Assembly: GCA_045580005.1 (NCBI GenBank)
Contig: JAZNMZ010000061.1
Coordinates: 1-64,000, forward strand
Direction: 5' to 3'
Length of the DNA: 64,000 bases
From: UMGS1052 sp045580005
Lineage (GTDB): Bacteria; Bacillota; Clostridia; Oscillospirales; CAG-382
A program made the position numbers and the translations under genes. Position 1 is the first letter of the stretch. Each line of letters starts with the position of its first letter. The notes under the pieces are model-generated. The model made no database searches. It was not told the origin of the DNA and worked only from the letters and a program-made list of their open reading frames with translations. Positions 1-7,058 of this stretch are shown here, piece by piece.

Positions 1-40
1 CTGTGAAAGACAGTTGCTCTGACAATTGTCGGGGCGACAA

Positions 41-157
<117 letters not shown>

Positions 158-209
158 TATTATGAGGGAAACACCAAAATGTTTCCCTTGTAATCATTAA
201 ACTCAATAT

Positions 210-258
210 TCCTCCTTAGCTCAGTCGGTAGAGCACCTGACTGTTAATCAGGTTGTCG
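210..258 (+). pseudogene. Truncated tRNA-Asn copy (5' 49 nt only)
   Basis: These 49 bases are identical to the first 49 bases of the intact tRNA-Asn at 339: acceptor strand, D arm, anticodon arm with GTT, and the start of the variable loop. Identity then stops. No T arm or 3' acceptor strand follows before the second copy, so it cannot fold as a tRNA. It is a partial duplication, perhaps left by recombination or by an older integration event at this tRNA. Confidence 0.8.
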
Positions 259-338
259 CTTGATGTAGATAGCGATACAAATTAACAAAGGTTTTTAGCG
301 CAAAGCGATGGTTTGGAATTTTAACTGAATATCTATAA

Positions 339-414
339 TCCTCCTTAGCTCAGTCGGTAGAGCACCTGACTGTTAATCAGGTTGTCGTTGGTTCGAGCCC
401 AACAGGGGGAGCCA
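339..414 (+). tRNA. tRNA-Asn (anticodon GTT)
   Basis: This is a 76-nt cloverleaf. The acceptor strand TCCTCCT pairs with AGGGGGA, allowing one T-G pair. The D arm is normal, the anticodon stem-loop is CCTGACTGTTAATCAGG with anticodon GTT, and the T arm has the GGTTCGAGCCC loop. Discriminator G and an encoded CCA follow. It is the last clearly chromosomal gene before the mobile element, so its 3' end is a candidate integration site, but no second copy of that 3' end is visible in the window. Confidence 0.96.
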
Positions 415-416
415 TT

Positions 417-455
417 GAAAAAGCCTTGTAAACACTATGTTTCAGGGCTTTTTGT
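417..455 (+). terminator. Rho-independent terminator after tRNA-Asn
   Basis: The sequence AAAAAGCCTTG pairs with CAGGGCTTTTT (one bulge) and ends in a T run. It lies directly after the tRNA CCA end and would end the rRNA/tRNA transcript. Confidence 0.75.
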
Positions 456-603
456 GTATTTAATTTTCATATTCGTTTATAGCAATAGAGGGAAAAATTA
501 TATTATTTAATCAACAAATTCAAAGATATAGCGGGAAATACTAATTGTACTGATTTTCTACTCATTCGGGTTAAGATCTTTATAACTTAATACATAGGAA
601 CGC

Positions 604-654
604 GCAAAGACCGTAATTCAGAAATGAACTACGGTCTTTTTTTGTTTCCGAAAC
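604..654 (+). terminator. Terminator or attenuator ahead of the parB-like gene
   Basis: AAAGACCGTA (606-615) pairs perfectly with TACGGTCTTT (630-639), followed by seven Ts. A small palindrome GTTTCCGAAAC (644-654) comes next, and the ribosome binding site of the ParB-like gene starts at 661. No good promoter is visible between the hairpin and the gene, so the hairpin may act as an attenuator on its leader, or it may end a small RNA transcribed from about 460. Confidence 0.65.
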
Positions 655-676
655 AAATTCAAGGAGGAAATTTTAA

Positions 677-1591
677 GTGGAAGATATCATAAATAATTCC
701 ACCGAGCCGAAAAAGGAGAAAGTCCGTTTAATTCCCATATCTCTCATTGATGATGCTCCCGATCATCCTTTCCAAGTCAGAGACGATGAAGAAATGCAAG
801 AGCTTATAGACAGCATATCCACATTCGGGGTAATCAATCCCGTAATTGCAAGGAAGGGCAAGGGAGACAGATATGAGCTTATATCGGGTCATAGACGAAA
901 GCACGCTTGTACTCGAATAGGGATTGAAACGCTACCCGTTATTGTTCGTGAGTTGAGCAGAGAAGAAGCCATAATTTATATGGTGGATTCAAATCTGCAA
1001 AGAGAGCATATCCTACCTTCAGAAAGAGCATTTGCTTATAAGATGAAGTTAGATGCTTTGAAAAGACAAGGACAGAGGAATGATTTAACTTCTGCGCCAA
1101 CGGCACAGAAGTTAGGAAGGACAGCAAGAGATATTGTTGGTGAACAATCGGGCGAAAGTGGCGATCAAATACGCCGCTATATCCGCCTCACATACCTCAT
1201 CCCTGAGTTGCTTGAGGATGTAGATATTGGAAAGATAGCATTCAGACCTGCTGTAGAGCTTTCATATCTCGATCCCGAGGAGCAGAAAGACCTTTCCTAT
1301 TATATCGACGAGGGAGAGGCCACACCGTCCCATGCACAAGCCATTGAGATGAAGAAATTAAGCCAAGCAGGTGTACTTACCGAAGAAAGGATCGAAGCTA
1401 TTCTCTCGGAGGAGAAGCCAAACCAAAAGCCCAAGATCAAAGTTCCTATGGAGCGTATCGAGAAATACTTCGCGCCCGGTGCATCGGCGCAAGAGATCGA
1501 AGATACCATAGTAAGAGCCTTGATAGCCTACCGCAGATCACAGATACAGCATAAGGAGGGGCAAAGTAAATCAAATAGGGATGCAAGATAA
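677..1591 (+). CDS. ParB/Spo0J-like partition protein (ParB N domain)
   Basis: This 304-residue protein belongs to the ParB/RepB/Spo0J family, whose members bind parS sites and, in modern understanding, act as CTP-dependent clamps in DNA partition. Visible signs are the N-terminal ParB motif region (about residues 38-115): GVINPVIARKG, LISGHRRKHA and NLQREHILPSERA. A helix-rich DNA-binding region follows. The GTG start is chosen because AAGGAGG sits 9 bases upstream. No ParA is adjacent. The nearest ParA-type ATPase is the pilus CpaE-like protein, which is not its partner by context. It is the first gene of the conjugative element and probably helps maintain it, or controls it as a regulator. 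Confidence 0.88.
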   Translation: MEDIINNSTEPKKEKVRLIPISLIDDAPDHPFQVRDDEEMQELIDSISTFGVINPVIARKGKGDRYELISGHRRKHACTRIGIETLPVIVRELSREEAIIYMVDSNLQREHILPSERAFAYKMKLDALKRQGQRNDLTSAPTAQKLGRTARDIVGEQSGESGDQIRRYIRLTYLIPELLEDVDIGKIAFRPAVELSYLDPEEQKDLSYYIDEGEATPSHAQAIEMKKLSQAGVLTEERIEAILSEEKPNQKPKIKVPMERIEKYFAPGASAQEIEDTIVRALIAYRRSQIQHKEGQSKSNRDAR

Positions 1592-1616
1592 TTACAAGGG
1601 ATAACTCTACTCTTTT

Positions 1617-1680
1617 GGGGTTTGGAGTGTGTTGTCTCTTTTCTTGTACCCCTTTCCCACACCCAAACCCCTTAATACTT
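1617..1680 (+). terminator. Terminator after the parB-like gene
   Basis: GGGGTTTGG at 1617-1625 pairs with CCAAACCCC at 1663-1671, and the neighbouring GTGTG/CACAC bases extend the stem around a long loop. The T-rich tail is poor, so termination strength is uncertain. Confidence 0.45.
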
Positions 1681-1725
1681 TCCGCAATACATACCGAAAA
1701 GAGAATATAACATATATTCGTACAT

Positions 1726-1754
1726 TTGTCATATTCTTAAATATCGGATATAAT
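1726..1754 (+). promoter_or_regulatory. Sigma-A promoter for the 120-aa gene
   Basis: TTGTCA at 1726-1731 and TATAAT at 1749-1754 are separated by 17 bases. This fits transcription of the gene starting at 1789, with a leader of about 30 bases. Confidence 0.7.
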
Positions 1755-1788
1755 TTATCTAAATAAACTATATGGAGGTATTATAGTT

Positions 1789-2151
1789 ATGGAAGTTAAG
1801 AGTCAAAGGATCTTCGCGCTGTCCTTTATCGCATTCCTTTTAATCGTTGTCATTGTGTCGTTTGCATTTGAATATGTTCTGCCGCGCTATAGATCGCCCG
1901 AAGGAACGACAGGCGGTTATGCTTACGGCTTCATCGTAGAATGTGTCGATGAAAACGGAAATTTACTTAAGAAAGAAAAGATGAACGCAGGCGGTACACT
2001 TTGGAGCCTTGAAGCTCCCGCTATTGAAGGTTATGTTCCTGATCTTCAGTCTATATCAAGAGAGGACATTACAAATTGGCGTTATCCCGCATCGCATTAT
2101 GTAAGAGAAGCAAACGGCAGTATCACGATCGTATATTCTCCTATCGGGTAG
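1789..2151 (+). CDS. Small membrane-anchored protein, unknown function
   Basis: This 120-residue protein has one strong N-terminal membrane segment (about residues 8-28), and the remainder probably lies outside the cell. The exported part reads like a single MucBP-like fold: VECVDENGNLL, then AIEGYVP and SITIVYSPIG at the end. That is the same general style as the N-terminus of the giant repeat protein at 10097, but the match is by eye only. The ATG start is supported by TGGAGGT 9 bases upstream. It has its own promoter and is followed at once by another promoter, so it is probably transcribed alone. No function is assigned. Confidence 0.65.
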   Translation: MEVKSQRIFALSFIAFLLIVVIVSFAFEYVLPRYRSPEGTTGGYAYGFIVECVDENGNLLKKEKMNAGGTLWSLEAPAIEGYVPDLQSISREDITNWRYPASHYVREANGSITIVYSPIG

Positions 2152-2156
2152 TACAT

Positions 2157-2185
2157 TTGTAAAACTTCAACATCTATGATATAAT
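2157..2185 (+). promoter_or_regulatory. Sigma-A promoter for the 52-aa gene
   Basis: TTGTAA at 2157-2162 and TATAAT at 2180-2185 have a 17-base spacer. The preceding bases (TACATT) match those before the previous promoter, so the two genes may share regulation. Confidence 0.65.
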
Positions 2186-2220
2186 ATTATTGAAAGATAA
2201 GAACATGGAGGTAAGTAAAG

Positions 2221-2379
2221 ATGTTCATTAAGAAGACAGAGAAAAAGAGAGTTATACCGGTCAATGATTATGAATACCGTCTTATCCTCGATGCTCTTTT
2301 GAGCTTGAGAGAGAAGCTCGCAGCCGCAGGTAAATATACGGACGGTGTTGATGAGACCATACTCGCCGTAGCAGAATAA
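2221..2379 (+). CDS. Small hypothetical protein (52 aa)
   Basis: This short frame begins MFIKKTEKKRVIPVNDYEYR and ends ILAVAE. ATG is preceded by ATGGAGGTAAGTAAAG, a clear ribosome binding site. It has its own promoter and a terminator directly behind it, so it looks like a real single-gene unit. The V-x-x-NDYEYRLILDALLSLREKL pattern resembles the 65-residue protein at 33835 (LTDYEYHVMIGALAEFRNDL), which suggests one small family used twice in this element. Function is unknown. Confidence 0.65.
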   Translation: MFIKKTEKKRVIPVNDYEYRLILDALLSLREKLAAAGKYTDGVDETILAVAE

Positions 2380-2386
2380 ACCTTAT

Positions 2387-2424
2387 AAAGGGACATCGTA
2401 ACAATGCGATGTCCCTTTCCTTTT
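2387..2424 (+). terminator. Rho-independent terminator
   Basis: GGGACATCG at 2390-2398 pairs with CGATGTCCC at 2407-2415, followed by TTTCCTTTT. It closes the 52-aa gene. Confidence 0.8.
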
Positions 2425-2457
2425 CGGGAAGTAATTTAATAGATCTCCCTTTACATA

Positions 2458-2495
2458 GCCGTAAGAAGTTATACAACTCTTACGGCTTTTCTTTT
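2458..2495 (+). terminator. Second terminator or leader hairpin
   Basis: AGCCGTAAGA at 2458-2467 pairs with TCTTACGGCT at 2479-2488, then TTTCTTTT. It is the second strong terminator within 70 bases and lies about 40 bases ahead of the first pilin-like gene. It may insulate the pilus operon or act as its attenuator. Confidence 0.7.
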
Positions 2496-2536
2496 GAAAG
2501 GACGGTGATGCCGTTGCTTGTGATCTATTAAATTTC

Positions 2537-2740
2537 GTGAAAGGAGGGAGAACAACGAAAAGTCTTATTCTCAAGATCAAGTCCGCACTTACGAACAAGC
2601 GCGCGGAAGGCTATATTGATACTGCCGTGAAGATGATAATCTCGGTCGTCATCGGATCGCTTATCCTTACGGGTCTTTATGAGCTGTTCAACAGTGTTGT
2701 CCTGCCGGGGCTTGCAGACAGAATCCAATCAATGTTTTAG
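2537..2740 (+). CDS. DUF6133-like small membrane protein (pilin-like), copy 1
   Basis: The frame carries the same core as the two proteins downstream: RAEGYIDTAVKMIISVV followed by one membrane helix and a short tail ending SMF. The family looks like tiny Flp-type pilins or pilin-like subunits in this Tad context; DUF6133 is my best recollection of the family name. The start is odd. The GTG at 2537 lies before the ribosome binding site AAGGAGGG (2541-2548). Alignment with copies 2 and 3 puts the natural start at ACG 2555 (T-K-S-L-I-L-K versus M-K-K-L-F-N-K), 6 bases after the binding site. It may therefore use a weak ACG start or have lost its ATG. Confidence 0.65.
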   Translation: MKGGRTTKSLILKIKSALTNKRAEGYIDTAVKMIISVVIGSLILTGLYELFNSVVLPGLADRIQSMF

Positions 2741-2750
2741 GCAGGAGATT

Positions 2751-3050
2751 GCCGAGAGGTAAGGGTAACAGAACCGATACGAACCCGGTTTTAGGCGGCA
2801 AATTTCCGCCCTAACGCCGAAAACCTTCTTGCAAAGATTAATATCTGTGCGGCGAAGGCTTCCGCCCTTATGACAAAAATTTGCTCGCCTAAAACTCTGC
2901 GACCTCAAATGAGCGGATTTTGAGGGATTTTTGTCGTGAGTGGGCGCAGGAATATATTAATCTTTCAAGCCCGCTCACGGCAAAAAGCACCGAAAGCCGC
3001 CATTTGAGGCGGGTACGGATCGGTTCTGTTACCCTACGGTTCTTCTCGGC
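2751..3050. repeat. 300-bp nested inverted-repeat element (possible structured RNA)
   Basis: The stretch between pilin-like genes has no convincing gene but has many nested complementary blocks. GCCGAGA (2751-2757) pairs with TCTCGGC (3044-3050). GGGTAACAGAACCGAT (2763-2778) pairs perfectly with ATCGGTTCTGTTACCC (3019-3034). Inside, a hairpin GGTTTT...AAAACC spans about 2788-2825. CTTGCAAAGATTAATAT (2828-2844) pairs with ATATTAATCTTTCAAG (2954-2969). GACAAAAAT (2872-2880) pairs with ATTTTTGTC (2927-2935), and CCTCAAA pairs with TTTGAGG (2903-2925). It could be a folded RNA, a single-strand replication signal, or a palindromic mobile element. Confidence 0.75.
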
Positions 3051-3106
3051 AAAAACATTTAACCGAAAAATTCTTAAACTTCAAATTTGAAAGGAAACTT
3101 AAAATC

Positions 3107-3337
3107 ATGAAAAAACTTTTTAACAAGCTCATGGGCAAGCTCAATGCCCTCGCAATTCAGACCAAGACCGCTCTCACATCCACATCGGGTGAGGGCTATA
3201 TCGACACCGCTGTTAAAATCATCATCGGCGTAGTAGTTGGTGGCGTTATCCTCGTCGGTCTTTACGCCCTCTTTGATAGCGTAGTACTTCCTACGCTCGA
3301 AGCAAAGATCGGCAGTATGTTCAGCTACTCCGCGTAA
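3107..3337 (+). CDS. DUF6133-like small membrane protein (pilin-like), copy 2
   Basis: This 76-residue protein has a basic N-terminus (KKLFNKLMGKLNALAIQ), a conserved GEGYIDTAVKIIIGVVVGG junction and one membrane helix (about residues 33-55), with a short exported tail. The shape is like Flp pilins: a short leader, then a hydrophobic helix. The prepilin peptidase downstream could process it, but no classical cleavage site is certain. ATG is preceded by GAAAGGAAACTTAAAATC, shared exactly with copy 3. It is probably one of the major pilin candidates of the Tad-like locus. Confidence 0.78.
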   Translation: MKKLFNKLMGKLNALAIQTKTALTSTSGEGYIDTAVKIIIGVVVGGVILVGLYALFDSVVLPTLEAKIGSMFSYSA

Positions 3338-3385
3338 CCTTAAACCCAATACACAACTTCACTCACAGAAAGGAAACTTAAAATC

Positions 3386-3616
3386 ATGAAGAAACTTTTT
3401 AACAAGCTCATGGGCAAGCTCAATGCCCTCGCGATCCAGACCAAGACTGCTCTCACATCCACATCGGGTGAGGGCTATATCGACACCGCCGTTAAGATCA
3501 TTATCGGCGTAGTAGTCGGTAGTGTAATTCTCGTCGGACTTTATGCACTCTTTAAGAACGTAGTCCTTGTCAATCTCAATTCCGAGATCGCGGATATGTT
3601 CAATTATACCGCGTAA
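3386..3616 (+). CDS. DUF6133-like small membrane protein (pilin-like), copy 3
   Basis: This 76-residue protein is a tandem duplicate of the preceding gene. The first 50 residues are identical and only the C-terminal exported tail differs (KNVVLVNLNSEIADMFNYTA). The nucleotide sequence is also nearly identical through the first 150 bases and the ribosome binding site, so the duplication is recent or homogenised. Diverged tails with conserved helices suggest subunits that pack together but expose different surfaces. This is inference. Confidence 0.78.
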   Translation: MKKLFNKLMGKLNALAIQTKTALTSTSGEGYIDTAVKIIIGVVVGSVILVGLYALFKNVVLVNLNSEIADMFNYTA

Positions 3617-3634
3617 AGGCTGTAACCGAAGAGC

Positions 3635-4231
3635 ATGATGATATCCCTTACCGGACTCATCCTGCTTTCACTTATTGTACTTTCGGCATTCGTTGCCGTA
3701 AGGATCCTTAACCGCACCATGAAGGATAAGGGCTTCAAGGTCAATGGGACTTTGAATATCGCAGTTATTCTCACCGTTACAGTCGCGCTTTGCGCAATCG
3801 GTGACTCATATACTTGGATACTCAAGGGCATCATCTTTGCCCTTATTCTTCTCTACGCATCGGTTCAAGACAGAACGAACAGAGAAGCGGATGATTGCCT
3901 TTTCGTAATGATCCTGCTTCTCTGTTTGTGTAATGCAAGCCGCCTGAGCATCCCCTCCATGCTCGGCGGCTTTTGCATTACATTCGTGCCGATGCTTGCA
4001 ATGACAGTCCTTTGTTCAAAAGGTTTCGGCGGAGCGGATATCAAGATAGCGGGAGCATCGGGCTTTATGCTCGGAGCCGCAGGCGGTGCGATAGGTCTTG
4101 TCGCGGGACTACTTCTTGCCGTGGCGTTCAATCTTATCTACAATAAAGTGAAAGGCAGAGATAATTCAAATTCATTCCCCATGCTGCCGTTTCTGTCCGC
4201 AGGACTTATGCTGGGGTACTTCATCTACTGA
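3635..4231 (+). CDS. A24 prepilin peptidase (TadV/CpaA-like)
   Basis: This 198-residue multi-pass inner-membrane aspartic protease would cleave the leader peptides of pilins and pseudopilins. The two expected catalytic Asp motifs are visible: D in SVQDRTNREAD near residue 67, and the GxGD-type motif as GFGGADIKIAGASGF near residue 128. As in the short TadV/CpaA group, the methylase domain of classic PilD is absent. It starts 18 bases after the last pilin-like gene and precedes CpaB, the usual Tad order. Several hydrophobic helices cover almost the whole length. Confidence 0.85.
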   Translation: MMISLTGLILLSLIVLSAFVAVRILNRTMKDKGFKVNGTLNIAVILTVTVALCAIGDSYTWILKGIIFALILLYASVQDRTNREADDCLFVMILLLCLCNASRLSIPSMLGGFCITFVPMLAMTVLCSKGFGGADIKIAGASGFMLGAAGGAIGLVAGLLLAVAFNLIYNKVKGRDNSNSFPMLPFLSAGLMLGYFIY

Positions 4232-4245
4232 AAAAGGAGAAAAAT

Positions 4246-5004
4246 ATGAAAAACAAAAAGATAAACAACAGAACGGTCATAGGTATCGTTTGCATACTTC
4301 TCGCGCTTGTGGTCACATTCGGTGTATCTCCTATCGTAAACCGTATCTCGGATCAGAAAACGGATATCGTCCGTGTAAAGAATCCCATCGAGAGAGGCCG
4401 GCAGATCACGGATGCAGATATCGAGATCGTGCGCGTAGGCTCATATAATCTTCCGAGCGGAGTTATAAAGGACAAAGCCGAGGTCGCGGGAAAATACGCA
4501 ACAGCCGATCTCTTTGCAGGTGATTATATCCTTAAAGAGAAAATTACCGGCGAGAGCAACAGCGCGGATGATGTTTTTGCTTCGCTTGACGGCAAGAAGG
4601 TAGCTATATCGGTCACTATCGGCTCCTATGCCGACGGTCTTTCAAATAAGATCGAAAACGGCGATATAATCTCCATTATCATCTATAATAAAGATGAGTA
4701 TAGGTCATATATTCCCGCGGAGCTTAAATATGTCCGAGTTATCACGACAACTACCGAGGCCGGCATAGATAAGGACGAAAAAGCCGAGAAAGAAAAGGCA
4801 ACGACCGTGACGCTCCTCGTCACTCCCGAGCAGGCGGAGCTTCTTTCGCAGTATGAAAGTGTAACATCGCTTCACTTTGTACTTGTCTACAGAGGAGATA
4901 AGGCAAAAGCAGATCAGTATATCAAGGTGCAGGACGAGTACCTTGAAGCAAATCCCATTCCCGAATACGATCCCGAAGACACGGAGGCAAGGAATAATGG
5001 GTAA
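4246..5004 (+). CDS. CpaB/RcpC-like pilus assembly protein (SAF domain)
   Basis: This 252-residue protein has one N-terminal membrane helix (about residues 10-30) followed by a SAF domain: IVRVKNPIERGRQITDADIE, then LPSGVIKDKAEVAGKY. In Tad systems CpaB/RcpC is an exported assembly factor near the pilus base. In Gram-positive bacteria it sits on the outer side of the single membrane. AAAGGAGAAAAAT gives the ATG start. The stop codon overlaps the next start by 8 bases, consistent with translational coupling. Confidence 0.85.
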   Translation: MKNKKINNRTVIGIVCILLALVVTFGVSPIVNRISDQKTDIVRVKNPIERGRQITDADIEIVRVGSYNLPSGVIKDKAEVAGKYATADLFAGDYILKEKITGESNSADDVFASLDGKKVAISVTIGSYADGLSNKIENGDIISIIIYNKDEYRSYIPAELKYVRVITTTTEAGIDKDEKAEKEKATTVTLLVTPEQAELLSQYESVTSLHFVLVYRGDKAKADQYIKVQDEYLEANPIPEYDPEDTEARNNG

Positions 5005-5746
5005 GGTGATAGCAGTATGGGGAACTCCGCAGAGCGGCAAGACAATTTTCTCGCTTAAATTTGCAAACGCACTTAATCTCGGCGGCAAAAACAGATCCAT
5101 CCATTCTGCTATCGCAGTATTTCCCGAAAACAAAACTCCCGTAATACCGACCATCTTTCCCAATAAGAAGGATGAGGAGCTTTACTCACTCGGCTCGGTG
5201 CTTCAAAAACCGGATATATCAAGAAATCACTTGGTATCAAATGCTGTTTTCGTAAAAGACAGATGTGATCTCGGCTTTCTCGGTTATACCGCGAAAGAGA
5301 ACAAATACAGCTATGCCGAATATTCGAGAGATAAGGTAAATGCCTTTCTTGAATGCGCGGCGGAGATATCCGAATTTGTTGTTGTAGACTGTTCATCCGA
5401 TCCCGAAGATAATCTCTTTTCCAAGGTCGCGCTTGAAAGAGCAGATGTTGTAATAAGACTCCTTTCTCCCGATCTCAAGGGTATAAGCAACTATCTTTCG
5501 CAGACTCCCATCTGTATCCGCAAGGGATATTTAGGAGAGAACACAATGCAGGTCATAAGTGTTACCTCTCCCGAATTTCAGTACGGCGCATCGGACACCG
5601 TAGGTTATTTCGGGAAGATCGAACAGATACTCCCTTACAGCCAAGCACTCAAGGAGCAGTATGTTTCGGGAGATCTGAGCGAAACTCTTCGGGATAAGAA
5701 GTACAATGCTGCACTTGAATCAATAAGAGTAAAGGTGGTGAAGTAA
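4997..5746 (+). CDS. CpaE/TadZ-like ATPase of the pilus locus
   Basis: This 249-residue cytoplasmic protein has a P-loop GTPQSGKTIF near its N-terminus and a VVVDCSSDP segment typical of SIMIBI-class (ParA/MinD-type) ATPases. In Tad loci CpaE/TadZ positions the pilus apparatus. The long frame begins at 4877, but the ATG at 4997 is preferred: it follows ACGGAGGCAAGG and overlaps the CpaB stop, as expected in a compact operon. It may also resemble the CD-type ATPases found in clostridial elements. The N-terminal receiver domain of classic CpaE is missing. Confidence 0.75.
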   Translation: MGKVIAVWGTPQSGKTIFSLKFANALNLGGKNRSIHSAIAVFPENKTPVIPTIFPNKKDEELYSLGSVLQKPDISRNHLVSNAVFVKDRCDLGFLGYTAKENKYSYAEYSRDKVNAFLECAAEISEFVVVDCSSDPEDNLFSKVALERADVVIRLLSPDLKGISNYLSQTPICIRKGYLGENTMQVISVTSPEFQYGASDTVGYFGKIEQILPYSQALKEQYVSGDLSETLRDKKYNAALESIRVKVVK

Positions 5747-5747
5747 T

Positions 5748-7058
5748 ATGCAGATAAAAATGGAAGATCTGCTGACCAAAACGCAGGAGATGATATCCCG
5801 CAAATACCCATCCGTACTTACGGACATAACAAAGCGCGGCGAGATGAAGAACTATATCTCGCAATATCTCTATGATACCGGCTATTCCGTCAAGGGCATA
5901 ACGCCAAAGGCGACCGTTGACCGTCTCTATGCAGAGATGGCCGAATACTCGATCCTTACGCCGTTTTTGAGTGATCCGAATATAGAAGAGATCAATATAA
6001 ACGGATGGGATGACATCGCCCTGACCTTCCTTGACGGTCGTATAGTAAAAAGCGAGGAGACATTCTTCTCTCCGAGCCATGCAACGGATATTGTCAAAAA
6101 GCTGTTACAGCACTCGAATATGACCATAGACAATGCCTCGCCCAAAGCCGAGGGACACCTGCCGAACAATACCCGTATAACGGTACTCAAAACTCCAATA
6201 GTGGATGAGGACAGAGGCATCGCGGCCTCCATCCGTATGCTCCATCCGAAAAGAGTGGACAGAGAAGCGCTCCTCGCTTGCGATTCATTGACCGAGGAGA
6301 TGCTCTCATTTCTTGAAATGTGCCTGCGCTACGGTGTTTCCTTCGTCACCGCGGGACGAACGAGCTCGGGCAAGACGACGGTCAATAATGTCATTCTCTC
6401 GTCCCTCCCGGATAATAAGAGAATATATACCATTGAAAACGGCGCGCGAGAGATATTTCTCGTGAAGCGCGATGAGACCGGAAGAGTGGTAAACAATGTG
6501 GTACACACTCTTTCGAGACCTTCCGAAAAGAGCGGCTCCAATATAACGCAGGAGAGCCTTGTCGTCACATCCCTCCGTTTCGACCCGGATGTGATCTGTA
6601 TCGGTGAGATGCGAGACAGTGAGGCAAGCTCCGCTATAGAGGCAAGCTCGACAGACCATACTGTAATAACGACGGTACACGGCGCGGGAGGCAAGCACGC
6701 GCACCAAAGGATCGCCTTTCTTGCGCTCAAGGGCATGAAGACCGATGACATTCATATCGCGCTTCAGCAGACGGCGCTTGCCTTTCCCGTAGTTGTATTC
6801 GCCCATAAGCTCGAGAATAATGCCCGCAAGATCATGGATATAACCGAGTGCGTAGTCCATGATGACGGCGAGCTCGAGTACCGCGTGCTTTACAGATATA
6901 AGATAAGAAGCAATATTTACCGCGACGGTCAGTTTACTATCGACGGTGAGTTCGTCAAGGAAAACATTATTTCGGACAGCCTTTGCGAGAAGCTGTTGCG
7001 CGGCGGTGTGCCGACACCTCTTCTTGAAGGCTTTATGAGAAAGGAGCTTATAGCATGA
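5748..7058 (+). CDS. CpaF/TadA-type secretion ATPase
   Basis: This 436-residue hexameric motor ATPase of the type II/IV secretion superfamily powers pilus extension and, in Tad systems, retraction. Motifs are Walker A GRTSSGKTTV near residue 202, the Walker B/Asp-box stretch DPDVICIGEMRDSEA near 281, and the His box TTVHG after it. The N-terminal region (LTPFLSDPNIEEININGWD) is the usual CpaF domain. It begins 1 base after the CpaE stop and overlaps TadB by 4 bases. Confidence 0.92.
   Translation: MQIKMEDLLTKTQEMISRKYPSVLTDITKRGEMKNYISQYLYDTGYSVKGITPKATVDRLYAEMAEYSILTPFLSDPNIEEININGWDDIALTFLDGRIVKSEETFFSPSHATDIVKKLLQHSNMTIDNASPKAEGHLPNNTRITVLKTPIVDEDRGIAASIRMLHPKRVDREALLACDSLTEEMLSFLEMCLRYGVSFVTAGRTSSGKTTVNNVILSSLPDNKRIYTIENGAREIFLVKRDETGRVVNNVVHTLSRPSEKSGSNITQESLVVTSLRFDPDVICIGEMRDSEASSAIEASSTDHTVITTVHGAGGKHAHQRIAFLALKGMKTDDIHIALQQTALAFPVVVFAHKLENNARKIMDITECVVHDDGELEYRVLYRYKIRSNIYRDGQFTIDGEFVKENIISDSLCEKLLRGGVPTPLLEGFMRKELIA

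Noticed and set aside
3074..3349. Reverse-strand 91-codon frame opposite pilin-like copy 2
   Set aside because: Shadow frame; the forward gene has paralogues and a ribosome binding site.
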